Positions 8,106 to 16,005 of a stretch of DNA of 64,000 nt are shown one piece after another. The notes under the pieces were generated by a model. The model searched no databases. It was not told the origin of the DNA and saw nothing but the letters and a program-made list of their open reading frames with translations. This DNA is from an archaeon (GTDB lineage: Archaea; Thermoproteota; Nitrososphaeria; Nitrososphaerales; Gagatemarchaeaceae). The position numbers were made by a program, and so were the translations under genes. How positions within the stretch are numbered: position 1 is the stretch's first letter; each line of letters opens with the position of its first letter. The stretch spans positions 1-64,000 of the forward strand of contig JAJYWC010000004.1 of assembly GCA_021791695.1 (NCBI GenBank), written 5' to 3'.

Positions 8106-8456
8106 ATGGAATATCTGCTGGTCTTCGGGGTGACTGCCGCGCTCGCCGGTTTCAGCGTCATGACCTTCTCCGGTTTCCTGCCTGCCCTCCACCAGACTCA
8201 AGGTCAGTCCGAGGTGGAACAGTTGGCAGGGGCCGCCGAGCTGGCCGCTCAGAACGGGAGTGCAACCATCATCCTGCCACTCGCCAACGCCACAGTGTCT
8301 TGCTCTGCCGGCCTGCTCAGCCTACAGACCGCCGGGATGGGCTATTCATCGAGCATCGGGGCGGCGTGCGCTTTCCGTGCAACCGGCCTCAACGGACTCT
8401 GCAAACTCGTTTTCGCCAGGACGGAGACGGGCGTCACGATGGAGGTTCAGGGCTGA
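8106..8456 (+). CDS. Pilin-like protein 1
   Basis: 116 residues from the ATG at 8106 (a TTG at 8094 would add VELM-type residues). The N-terminus MEYLLVFGVTAALAGFSVMTFSG is one hydrophobic helix, as in type IV pilins, with little charged leader. The rest is a small Ala/Gly/Ser/Thr-rich domain with three cysteines (SCSAG, ACAF, LCKLVF). It is the first of five consecutive overlapping genes that all start with a membrane helix, divergent from the pilus ATPase operon. A minor pilin or pseudopilin role is inferred from architecture and context only. Confidence 0.65.
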   Translation: MEYLLVFGVTAALAGFSVMTFSGFLPALHQTQGQSEVEQLAGAAELAAQNGSATIILPLANATVSCSAGLLSLQTAGMGYSSSIGAACAFRATGLNGLCKLVFARTETGVTMEVQG

Positions 8457-8827
8457 TGCCCGCCTCCAGCGTCTCGGGCCTGCTCTCCACCTCGGTGTAC
8501 TTCGCTGCGGTCATCCTGCTGATGGCGGTGATAATGTCTCCAGTCGCGTCCCTCTACAGGGTCGCCAGCCTGGACTCGGCGACCCTGCTCGCGAGGGGTG
8601 TCGCGTCTCAGGTGGACAACCTCTCTCCAGGGATGGTCACGAGCGTCGAGTTCGAGTCCCCTCCCGGCGCGGCCGCCTCTGTCTCATTCGCCGGCAGCAG
8701 CGTGACTGCCACCGTGAACGGCTTCTCCGCCACCATGAACGTGGACTTGCCCCTATCGACGGCGACGCTCGACTCGGGGGTCACTTACGACATCTCGCTC
8801 GTCGACGGGGAGGTAAGCGTTGTCTAG
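8456..8827 (+). CDS. Pilin-like protein 2
   Basis: 123 residues; the ATG overlaps the previous stop (TGATG). A short leader MPASSVSGLLSTS is followed by a hydrophobic helix (VYFAAVILLMAVIMSPVASLY) and a beta-rich Ser/Val/Thr domain (VSFAGSSVTATVNGFSATMNVDLPLS). No recognisable family beyond the pilin-like layout. Tight coupling to its neighbours argues that it is translated and works in the same complex. Confidence 0.65.
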   Translation: MPASSVSGLLSTSVYFAAVILLMAVIMSPVASLYRVASLDSATLLARGVASQVDNLSPGMVTSVEFESPPGAAASVSFAGSSVTATVNGFSATMNVDLPLSTATLDSGVTYDISLVDGEVSVV

Positions 8828-8933
8828 ATCTGGGATGGTCGACGTGTACATCGACCTGATCATCGAGTCCGCCCTGATGCTCGCGCTGAGCGCGGTCTGC
8901 CTCTCGGTCCTGGCCTCTCACGTGGGTGCATAG
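8820..8933 (+). CDS. Tiny single-helix pilin-like peptide (37 aa)
   Basis: A very short frame: TTG at 8820 (overlapping the preceding stop by 8 nt) or ATG at 8835, ending at TAG 8931-8933. It reads LSRSGMVDVYIDLIIESALM then LALSAVCLSVLASHVGA, i.e. a charged start with a Glu just inside one membrane helix and almost nothing after it. It sits exactly between two overlapping pilin-like genes, with the next start inside its end. It resembles a pilin reduced to its assembly helix. Supported by position and hydrophobicity only. Confidence 0.5.
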   Translation: MSRSGMVDVYIDLIIESALMLALSAVCLSVLASHVGA

Positions 8934-9294
8934 TGTGAGAATACTCGACATCGGGATCGCGACAGGATACGCGCTGCTCTGTCTCTCTCTGGTCTCGGTC
9001 ATGTCACCCTACGGGAGCCAGATACAGGCTGCCGACAGCGTAGCGGATGCCCACGCCAGTGAGGCTGTCTTCGAGTACGTCCAGCACGTAGGGCTGGTCT
9101 TCCTGGCCGATGCTACCCCATCACAGGTCTGCGCCTCCCTGCAGCAGTACAGCAACTCGACCCTGACCCTCGGTGGAGTCATCGCAGGGCAGCCTTGCCC
9201 TGGGGCGCCCGCGACGTTCGAGGGCGAGTACACCCTCGACCTGCCCCTGTCTGGAAGGGAGGACACGCTAAGGGCATGGACAGAAGTGGCGTAG
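8926..9294 (+). CDS. Pilin-like protein 3
   Basis: 122 residues from GTG 8926 (or 119 from GTG 8935, directly after the tiny gene). RILDIGIATGYALLCLSLVS forms the N-terminal helix; the remainder is an extracellular-type domain with two cysteines (VCASLQQYS, QPCPGAPA) and a beta-strand-rich end (YTLDLPLSG). Overlaps the following gene by 19 nt. Function inferred from the cluster. Confidence 0.6.
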   Translation: MHSVRILDIGIATGYALLCLSLVSVMSPYGSQIQAADSVADAHASEAVFEYVQHVGLVFLADATPSQVCASLQQYSNSTLTLGGVIAGQPCPGAPATFEGEYTLDLPLSGREDTLRAWTEVA

Positions 9295-10079
9295 CTGCTA
9301 CCCTGGCCTCGGTCGTTATCTTCACGACCATGCTAGTGGCCAACTCCGCGGTCTACTCCGCGCAGAACGGCTACCTCAGCGCCGCGCACCTCTCCACTGC
9401 GCAGTCGCAGGAACGCGGCTACGCCTCGGTCCTCCTCGGACTCTCATCCTTCTCGGCGCTAGTGAGCGCGCAATCGCTCCTGGAGTCCACGCCGATGGAT
9501 TGCTATTCGTCGTCGGCCTACCTGAGCTCGGTGGCCGGGAGTGCAGCGGGACACGGGAGCAACGGCGGCCTGCTGTTCTCGACCAGCTCATCCTGGTCTT
9601 ACGTCGCCGGCCCCTCTCCCGAGGATGCCAGCGCCCTGCTGCCGTCGGAGTTCGGCGGCTACTCGGCAGGGGACCTCAACATCGAGCTCGAGACGTCGGT
9701 TGCCGAGTCGTACGCTGGCGGTCTTCCCTCGTACTCGGTGGAGCAGTCGCAGGTGGTCCACCTCGGGGTCCACCCCGAGGCGATGGCAGCCGCGTGTCAG
9801 TCTGCTCTCTCGGGGCTTCGCGGCTCTCTCGCTGCCGCCCACACCTGTGACCCGAAGGTCGTCGCGGGGCTGGCATCCTCCGGGGGCCTCTCGAGTCCCG
9901 GTTCACTCGGCGACGGAGCCAGCGTCAGCGGCTCGGCCGGCAGATGCACGATATCCTACTGGGTCAGGATGACCCAGACAGGGATAGAAGGGGTATCGGG
10001 TACGTTTCAGTGGAGTGTCTTTGGGAGTGGCTCTCTCGAGACCTCACTGCTTCCTGGATCAACCCCATCCGGGACTTGA
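9276..10079 (+). CDS. Pilin-like protein 4, large (possible tip or adhesin subunit)
   Basis: 267 residues from ATG 9276, inside the previous gene's end. MDRSGVAATLASVVIFTTMLVANSAVY is the N-terminal helix; the ~240-residue remainder is very rich in Ser, Gly and Ala (e.g. SSAYLSSVAGSAAGHGSNGG, ASSGGLSSPGSLGDGAS) with four cysteines. It is last and largest of the chain, as is common for tip or adhesin subunits (inference). Its 3' end overlaps the convergent TFB gene by 116 nt. Confidence 0.6.
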   Translation: MDRSGVAATLASVVIFTTMLVANSAVYSAQNGYLSAAHLSTAQSQERGYASVLLGLSSFSALVSAQSLLESTPMDCYSSSAYLSSVAGSAAGHGSNGGLLFSTSSSWSYVAGPSPEDASALLPSEFGGYSAGDLNIELETSVAESYAGGLPSYSVEQSQVVHLGVHPEAMAAACQSALSGLRGSLAAAHTCDPKVVAGLASSGGLSSPGSLGDGASVSGSAGRCTISYWVRMTQTGIEGVSGTFQWSVFGSGSLETSLLPGSTPSGT

Positions 10080-10968
10080 AGATCTCGACGTACTGCTCCC
10101 TCACGGTGTACTCGGCAACCTCGGAGCATGCGGCGACCTCTCTCTGCGAGAAGACCTTCTTCCTGCCTTCGGTCTCCGAGAGCGCGACCTCGGCTGCGTA
10201 GACCGCCGTCGCAGCGAGACCCCTTGGATTGTGTCCTCCCCTCGACGGTCCGTCGACCCGCTCCAGCGCGAGCTTCGCCGTCTCAAGGAGCCTGTTGGTG
10301 TAGCCGGCGGGCATCCCGCCGCTCTTGACCAGGGCTCTGGGGAGGTGCGCGAGGACCCTCCCGAGATACTCCTCTGCCCTCCTCGGCCTCGTCTTCACGG
10401 GAGAGTCGATGGAGATCTGGATTATGGTCGACGCCTTCACGCGGTAACCCAGATTCCTGTGAGCCTCCATCACCTCTCTCACGCCCGCGCTGGTCACGCC
10501 AAGCCTCTTGCAGGCGTTGATTATCGCAAAGGCCGAGACCGACGCTATCGTCACCTCGCCCCTCTCCTTCCGCATCTCAATCACCTCGCGCGCTATGTTG
10601 ACCGACTCGCCGACGACCATCCTCGGCAGACTCAGCTTCTCGCAGACGCGCTCGACCAGCTTCGCGCAGGTGTACAGCGAGGCGCCCTCCCTGTATGAAA
10701 AGTCCGAGATCGTCTTCAGGTACTTGAAGGTGGACGCAGACTTGGAGAACCCCGTAGAGAAGCGCTCCTCATACCCATAGTCCATCGGACCCAGGTAGCT
10801 CCCCAGGGAGTGTGCCGTGTAGTCTATCGCCTGCGGCACCCTGTTCTCACCCGTCTCAACGACCTCCTTGTCGGTCACCATCCCACACGAGGAACAGACG
10901 AGCTCCTCACCAACGTCGACTATCCTCCCCGAGCACTGGACACACCCGTCTTCACGCGAAGCAAGCAT
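9964..10968 (-). CDS. tfb: Transcription initiation factor IIB (TFB)
   Basis: 334 residues from the ATG at 10968; in-frame sequence further upstream is not TFB-like. Zinc ribbon C9-V-Q-C12...C25-S-S-C28, a B-reader/linker, and two cyclin repeats (YTCAKLVERVCEKLSLPRMV...; RLLETAKLALERV...RGLAATAVYAAEVAL). The C-terminal recognition helix region SEVAEYTVREQYVEIFKSRM matches the usual TFB end. TFB recruits RNA polymerase to TBP/TATA. About 25 extra residues follow the second repeat, in the stretch overlapping the pilin-like gene, so the true stop is as written but the tail is poorly conserved. Confidence 0.93.
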   Translation of the reverse strand: MLASREDGCVQCSGRIVDVGEELVCSSCGMVTDKEVVETGENRVPQAIDYTAHSLGSYLGPMDYGYEERFSTGFSKSASTFKYLKTISDFSYREGASLYTCAKLVERVCEKLSLPRMVVGESVNIAREVIEMRKERGEVTIASVSAFAIINACKRLGVTSAGVREVMEAHRNLGYRVKASTIIQISIDSPVKTRPRRAEEYLGRVLAHLPRALVKSGGMPAGYTNRLLETAKLALERVDGPSRGGHNPRGLAATAVYAAEVALSETEGRKKVFSQREVAACSEVAEYTVREQYVEIFKSRMGLIQEAVRSRESHSQRHSTETYPIPLLSLSGSS

Positions 10969-11138
10969 GGCGCAAGACCGGTCAAGTCGGCTAATCCGCT
11001 GGCCCCGACACCCAGGCACCACATGACGACGCCCTGCGAGGCGGCTTGCTATGTCCATGGCGCGGAGAGAGGTGGGTACGCTGAAACTGATGCCCGAACC
11101 CTTAAGTCATCCGGCACAGGCCGCCGCACAGACCCGAG

Positions 11139-12080
11139 TTGAAGCCCAGGAAGGTCGTCGACATCCGGCTCGCTCCCTCGCGCGAAGTGGTCGCGCTGGT
11201 CAACCAGATGGACAAGGCTGGCGGCTTCATGGGCAAGGACCTCGCCGAGGTCGCGCAGATCTACGTCGATATGCTCTCGGACAAGTCCTGCACCAAGTTT
11301 CTCTCGTTCCCGGCAGCGCCGATGGCGACGGGCATGAGGGGGGTGATCGTCGACATGGTCAAGGAGCACATGGTCGATGTCATCATAACCACGTGCGGCA
11401 CGCTCGACCACGACCTCGCGCGCTCTATGGGCGACTACTACCACGGCAGCTTCAACATGGACGACGCCAAGGTGCAGAAGATGGGGTACCACAGGCTGGG
11501 GAACATCCTAGTCCCGCTCGACGATTATGGCCCCGCGATCGAGCGAAAGATGCAGCCCTGGCTCGAGGACGTCTACGAAAGCGGAACGAAGAGCCTCAGC
11601 ACCGAAGAGTTGTGCTCGGAGCTCGGACGGTCCGTCGAAGACGAGGAGAGCCTGCTCTACTGGGCCAGCAAGAAGGGCGTGCCCATCTTCATCCCGGGGC
11701 CGATGGACGGTGCGGTCGGCTCCCAGGTCTGGCTTTTCGCCAACAAGCACCCCGACTTCGGTATAGACGTTATCAAGGACGAGAAGAGGCTCTCCGACAT
11801 CGTCTTCGAGTCAACCAGAACAGGGGCGCTCGTGATAGGCGGAGGCATAAGCAAGCACCACACCATCTGGTGGAACCAGTTCAAGGGCGGCCTGGACTAC
11901 GCGTGCTACGTGACGACGGCGGTCGAGTACGACGGCTCGCTGAGCGGCGCCCAGGTCAGGGAGGCAGTCTCCTGGGGGAAGGTGAAGGAGAAGGCGAGAC
12001 AGACGACCCTCTACTCCGAGGCCACGATTGCCCTCCCGCTCATCGCGACGTACGCGCTCACGAAGACGAAGCGCCGATGA
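11139..12080 (+). CDS. dys: Deoxyhypusine synthase
   Basis: 313 residues, normal for an archaeal enzyme. It transfers the aminobutyl group of spermidine to a lysine of aIF5A. Motifs: TTCGTLDHDLAR, YYHGSFNMDD, PIFIPGPMDGAVGSQVWLF, GGGISKHH, and the catalytic lysine in EAVSWGKV (K281). The start is a TTG at 11139 (LKPRKVVDIRLAPS); no nearer ATG keeps the N-terminus. A weak TATA-like CTTAAGT lies ~35 nt upstream. Divergent from TFB. Confidence 0.95.
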   Translation: MKPRKVVDIRLAPSREVVALVNQMDKAGGFMGKDLAEVAQIYVDMLSDKSCTKFLSFPAAPMATGMRGVIVDMVKEHMVDVIITTCGTLDHDLARSMGDYYHGSFNMDDAKVQKMGYHRLGNILVPLDDYGPAIERKMQPWLEDVYESGTKSLSTEELCSELGRSVEDEESLLYWASKKGVPIFIPGPMDGAVGSQVWLFANKHPDFGIDVIKDEKRLSDIVFESTRTGALVIGGGISKHHTIWWNQFKGGLDYACYVTTAVEYDGSLSGAQVREAVSWGKVKEKARQTTLYSEATIALPLIATYALTKTKRR

Positions 12081-12112
12081 CCGATGTCTTTGGACCGTAT
12101 CGCGCCCGTTAG

Positions 12113-12156
12113 TTTATAACGGGTTCCCAAATCCCCCGATGGGCAAGGTAGACTAA
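12113..12156 (+). promoter_or_regulatory. hppA promoter with a 5-codon upstream ORF
   Basis: TATA box TTTATAAC at 12113-12120 places transcription start near 12140, exactly at an ATG that begins ATG GGC AAG GTA GAC TAA (12139-12156). The pyrophosphatase start TTG follows 5 nt later at 12162. The transcript would be leaderless for the mini-ORF, which could feed ribosomes to hppA or be chance. Confidence 0.4.
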
Positions 12157-12161
12157 CCGCA

Positions 12162-14315
12162 TTGGGTATTGACTATGGGTTAATCGCCGCCGGCGTTTCT
12201 GCGGTGGCACTTCTGTATGCTCTCGTCCTCTTCTTCGCCGTGAGAAGGCAGGACCCCGGAACGGCAAAGATGACGGAGATAGCGATGGCAGTAAGGGTCG
12301 GCGCCAACGCCTTCCTGCGCAGGGAATACACCGTCATCGCGCCCGTCGCGATAATCATCGCGGTCCTGATCTACGTCGGCATCGACATCCCCCTAAAGAC
12401 GGGAGGTGTGACGGCCGTGGGGTTCCTCGTCGGTGCGGCCCTTTCTGCGCTCGCCGGATACATCGGCATGGCCGCGACCGTCAGGACAAGCTCGAGGACG
12501 GCCCAGGCAGCAAGGAAGGGGCTCGGACCCGCTCTGACCCTAGCATTCAGGGGCGGAGGGGTCATGGGCATGGCCGTTGTCGGGTTCGGCCTTCTCGGCG
12601 TCTCGCTCTTCTACCTAGCCTACCAGTCCGTGATAGTATCGACGCCCGCGGTCATCGCGGGCCTCGGATTCGGCGCGTCGCTGATCGCCATGTTCATGAG
12701 GGTCTCAGGCGGCATCTACACCAAGGCGGCGGACGTGGGTGCGGACCTCGTCGGCAAGACCGAGGCGGGCATCCCCGAGGATGACCCGAGGAACCCGGCA
12801 GTGATCGCTGACAACGTCGGCGACAACGTGGGGGACTGCGCAGGAATGGGCGCGGACGTCTACGAGTCCTTCGTCGTGACCTCCATAGCCGCCCTCATCT
12901 TGGCCGCCCTCATCACCTCGAAGGCGTCGACCTTCGGCTCGCTCACCTCCCTCATCTCCTCCAACGAGCTTCTGATCTACCCGCTCATGCTCGGAGCCGC
13001 GGGGATCATCGGCTCGATACTCGGCGGGCTCTACATCCGCAAGTCGATCAAGAAGAACCCGATGGGGGCACTCAACATCGCCCTCATTATCTCTGCGGTC
13101 ATCGCGGTGGCCATCGACGCGGCGATATCCACGAGCGTCTTCGGCGGTAGCGAACTCGGCTACGGACTGCTCGCCAGCGCGATCGTCGGCATCGTCGTCG
13201 TGATCGTGATAGAGCAGGTCGCCGACTACTTCACGTCCTACGAGCACAAGCCGGTGCAGTTCGTGGCCGAGGCGAGCCAGACTGGTCCTGCGACGAACTT
13301 CCTGGCGGGCTTTTCGAGTGGGCTCCAGAGTACCGCGCCTTCTGCGGTGGTCCTCGTGCTCGCGATAGCCATCTCCTACTTCATCGGCTACTACGTCTCT
13401 GGCGAGAACGTTCTCTTCGGAGTCTACAGCACGGCCGTGGCCACAATGGCTGAGCTCTCCCTGACCGGTGTCATCATGTCGATCGACTCGTTCGGGCCCA
13501 TCACGGACAACGCCAACGGCATCGTCGAAATGGCGGGTCTCGAGGCGGGCGTGAGAGAGGTGACCGACGAGCTGGACGCGGTCGGGAACACGACCAAGGC
13601 GACGACCAAGGCATTCGCGGTGACATCTGCGGCGCTGGCGGCAGTGGCAATCTTCTTCGCTTTCCAGAGCGAGGTCAACACCCAGATAGTGGGCAACCTC
13701 AGCCTCATGTCCAAGTATGGTCTCGTGCCCGGTGAGAGCCTGGCGTTCGCGCTCTCTGACCCGAGGGTGATCATAGGCCTCTTCATCGGGAGCCTCCTAC
13801 CCTTCTACTTCTCGAGCTTCCTGATCCAGGCCGTCGGCAGAGCCGCCATCAAGATGGTGAACGAAGTCAGGCGCCAGTTCAAGGAAATACCGGGAATCAT
13901 GGAAGGCACGGCCAAACCCGACTATGCCAAGTGCGTAGACATCAGCACGACCGCCGCGCTCCGGGAGCTGGCCAAGCCCGCCCTGCTCGCAGTGGGGACT
14001 CCGCTCGTCGTTGGGTTCATCCTAGGGCCCGTGGCCCTCGGAGGACTTCTCATAGGAAGCGTGGTCACAGGGGTCTTCCTCGCATTCATGATGACGAACG
14101 GAGGCGCTGCTTGGGACAACGCGAAGAAGTACATAGAGATGGGCAACTTCGGCGGGAAGAAGACCCCCGCTCATGCGGCGGCGGTGATGGGGGACACGGT
14201 GGGAGACCCGTTCAAGGACACGGCCGGCCCCGCGATCAACTCGCTGATCAAGGTCCTGAACACGATATCCATCGTCTTCGTCTCGGCTATAGTGCTGCTC
14301 GCGCTTTTCGTCTAA
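12162..14315 (+). CDS. hppA: Membrane-bound proton-translocating pyrophosphatase
   Basis: 717 residues with ~16 hydrophobic segments. Signature GGIYTKAADVGADLVGKTE and the pyrophosphate-binding DNVGDNVGDCAGMGADVYES are complete, and the second acidic cluster near the end reads GDTVGDPFKDTAGPAINSL. The enzyme couples PPi hydrolysis to ion pumping. At the K+-dependence site the sequence is GNTTKATTKAF: Lys where K+-dependent enzymes have Ala, which indicates the K+-independent, H+-pumping class. The start is TTG 12162. Its stop overlaps that of a tiny convergent zinc-ribbon gene. Confidence 0.96.
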   Translation: MGIDYGLIAAGVSAVALLYALVLFFAVRRQDPGTAKMTEIAMAVRVGANAFLRREYTVIAPVAIIIAVLIYVGIDIPLKTGGVTAVGFLVGAALSALAGYIGMAATVRTSSRTAQAARKGLGPALTLAFRGGGVMGMAVVGFGLLGVSLFYLAYQSVIVSTPAVIAGLGFGASLIAMFMRVSGGIYTKAADVGADLVGKTEAGIPEDDPRNPAVIADNVGDNVGDCAGMGADVYESFVVTSIAALILAALITSKASTFGSLTSLISSNELLIYPLMLGAAGIIGSILGGLYIRKSIKKNPMGALNIALIISAVIAVAIDAAISTSVFGGSELGYGLLASAIVGIVVVIVIEQVADYFTSYEHKPVQFVAEASQTGPATNFLAGFSSGLQSTAPSAVVLVLAIAISYFIGYYVSGENVLFGVYSTAVATMAELSLTGVIMSIDSFGPITDNANGIVEMAGLEAGVREVTDELDAVGNTTKATTKAFAVTSAALAAVAIFFAFQSEVNTQIVGNLSLMSKYGLVPGESLAFALSDPRVIIGLFIGSLLPFYFSSFLIQAVGRAAIKMVNEVRRQFKEIPGIMEGTAKPDYAKCVDISTTAALRELAKPALLAVGTPLVVGFILGPVALGGLLIGSVVTGVFLAFMMTNGGAAWDNAKKYIEMGNFGGKKTPAHAAAVMGDTVGDPFKDTAGPAINSLIKVLNTISIVFVSAIVLLALFV

Positions 14316-14434
14316 GTCTTTAGCCGGACGTCTGACAGGCCACAGGAGGGACAGCGATCGATGGCCTTCGCCTCTGTCTCCTCCCTCTTCATCTCGGCCC
14401 CGCAGCACGGGCAGGATTGACCTACGCTCCGCAT
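14312..14434 (-). CDS. Tiny zinc-ribbon protein (40 aa)
   Basis: A 40-residue frame: MRSVGQSCPCCGAEMKREET then EAKAIDRCPSCGLSDVRLKT. Two CxxC pairs (C8/C11 within CPCC, C28/C31) form a rubredoxin-like zinc ribbon. The start ATG at 14434 lies 28 nt downstream of the RidA stop, so it probably belongs to that transcript; its stop TAG shares CTAA with the hppA stop. Similar mini-ribbons occur widely in archaea as RNA- or protein-binding modules; no specific function can be assigned. Confidence 0.6.
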   Translation of the reverse strand: MRSVGQSCPCCGAEMKREETEAKAIDRCPSCGLSDVRLKT

Positions 14435-14461
14435 GCGGGGTGCCTCGAGTCCTCGGGATAC

Positions 14462-14836
14462 CTACTGGACGGCTACCACGTCTATCTCGACCAGCACGTC
14501 ATCCCTTGCGAACCCCGTCGCGACGGTGGTCCTGCAGGGCTTGTGCGCGCCCATGACGCCCGAATAGACCGCGTTCATGTCCTTGAAGTGCCCGCCGTCC
14601 TTGAGGAAGACAGACGCCTTCACGACTTTGTCGATGCTGCTCCCGGCCGCTTCCAGCACCGCCTTGATGTTCTCGAGGGTCTGTTTGGTCTGCTCGTTGA
14701 TACCTCCAGACACCATCATCCCCGTCTTCGGGTCGATGCCTACCGTGCCCGAGACGAACACGAAACCGTTCGCGACTATCCCCTGTGAGTACGGACCCTG
14801 CGGCTTGACCCCTTTAGGAGTCTCTATGATCTTCAT
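14462..14836 (-). CDS. ridA: RidA-family enamine/imine deaminase
   Basis: 124 residues, standard length. Family motifs: GPYSQGIVANGFVFVSGTVGIDP, NIKAVLEAAGSSIDKVVKASVFL, and the catalytic arginine in KPCRTTVATG (R102) with a conserved E117. RidA hydrolyses reactive 2-aminoacrylate-type intermediates released by PLP enzymes. TATA-like AGATAATAGC on the minus strand lies ~29 nt upstream. Followed closely by the tiny zinc-ribbon gene. Confidence 0.93.
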   Translation of the reverse strand: MKIIETPKGVKPQGPYSQGIVANGFVFVSGTVGIDPKTGMMVSGGINEQTKQTLENIKAVLEAAGSSIDKVVKASVFLKDGGHFKDMNAVYSGVMGAHKPCRTTVATGFARDDVLVEIDVVAVQ

Positions 14837-14931
14837 GGCCGCGCTGATGCAGCACCGTGCTATTATCTTTGCGCCGTCGGGTCGGCGGGTTCACAACCCT
14901 TAAGATTCGACCAGAAGCGGTCGGCCCGGTT

Positions 14932-16005
14932 TTGATAAAGCTCCCGCGCAATGTCATCATCGTCCTCGCGGTGGTGCTCATCGCCCTCGTGGCGCTGACG
15001 TTCTACCTCCAGTACAACGCGGGCCAGAGCGGCGGGCCGTGGACGGCCACCACTCCCTACCCACTCTCCACCGGAGGAACGCCTGGGGTGTTGGGCCAGT
15101 CTTGCGTGACCGCCTCGGCGACGGTCTACTGCGTCGGCGGGGAGGACGTGAGCAACTCTCCCCGAGACTCGGTCTACTACGCGTCACTCTCCCCCTCCGG
15201 GATCGGCAACTGGACGCTCGACCAGTACTCCTACCCGCAGCCCATAATGTTCGCCTCTTGCGTGACGTACTCCGGCTACGTCTACTGCGTCGGAGGAACG
15301 CACACCAGCACTGGCAACGACACATCGTCGTCATACTTCGCCCCGGTCCAGGCATACGGGCTGGGTAACTGGACGGCGACCTCCCCCTATCCGATTCAGA
15401 CCGACAGCCAGTCGTGCGTCACCGCGACCGGATCGATCTTCTGCATCGGCGGCGAGAACGAGACTGCCGGCTCCGGTTCCTCGGCGACCGACAGCATCTC
15501 GGTCTGGTACGCCAGCCTCTCAGACTCTGGGATTGGCGTCTGGGCCAGGACCACGGCCTATCCCGGCGTCTTCTTCCCGTCTTGCTCCGCTCTGGGGGGC
15601 TACGTCTACTGCGTCGGCGGACAGACCAGCTCCGGCACTCCCGTTTCCTCGTCCTACTACGCCCCTGTATCTCCCTACGGACTCGGACAGTGGGCCGCGA
15701 GCAGCACCTACCCAGCCGATACGATAGCGCAGTCCTGCGCAGTCGCATCCACGACGCTGTACTGCGTGGGAGGACTCGTGACCGGGGGTTCGTCCACGAA
15801 CAGCGTCTACTACGCCGGCCTCTCTCCCTCGGGGGTGGGGTCATGGCAGCAGGGTGGGAGCTACCCGATGGGGCTCGCAACCCAATGCGTGGCGTCCTCA
15901 GGCTATGTGTACTGCATCGGCGGCTATGACCCGAGCGCCGGTCCTACTCCGGATTCGTTCTACGCTCCGGCGGTCTCTGCGACGGCCTCGAGCTCCACAG
16001 GCTAG
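14932..16005 (+). CDS. Membrane-anchored Kelch-like beta-propeller with six cysteine pairs
   Basis: 357 residues from TTG 14932; TATA-like CCTTAAGA lies ~30 nt upstream. An N-terminal anchor (LPRNVIIVLAVVLIALVALTFYL) is followed by about six Kelch-type repeats. Each has a core such as SCVTASATVYCVGG, SCVTYSGYVYCVGG or SCVTATGSIFCIGG, and a linker such as YYASLSPSGIGNW. Every repeat has two cysteines in adjacent strands, 9-10 residues apart, giving 12 Cys in total and suggesting one disulfide per blade. It is an extracellular protein; ligand unknown. It ends with a stop shared (CTAG) with the convergent coiled-coil gene. Confidence 0.75.
   Translation: MIKLPRNVIIVLAVVLIALVALTFYLQYNAGQSGGPWTATTPYPLSTGGTPGVLGQSCVTASATVYCVGGEDVSNSPRDSVYYASLSPSGIGNWTLDQYSYPQPIMFASCVTYSGYVYCVGGTHTSTGNDTSSSYFAPVQAYGLGNWTATSPYPIQTDSQSCVTATGSIFCIGGENETAGSGSSATDSISVWYASLSDSGIGVWARTTAYPGVFFPSCSALGGYVYCVGGQTSSGTPVSSSYYAPVSPYGLGQWAASSTYPADTIAQSCAVASTTLYCVGGLVTGGSSTNSVYYAGLSPSGVGSWQQGGSYPMGLATQCVASSGYVYCIGGYDPSAGPTPDSFYAPAVSATASSSTG

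Noticed and set aside
14932-16005. Repeated sequence blocks that could suggest a repeat array
   Set aside because: The repeats are ~150-nt protein-coding Kelch units with in-frame variation, not short identical repeats with spacers; no CRISPR array or cas gene is seen anywhere.
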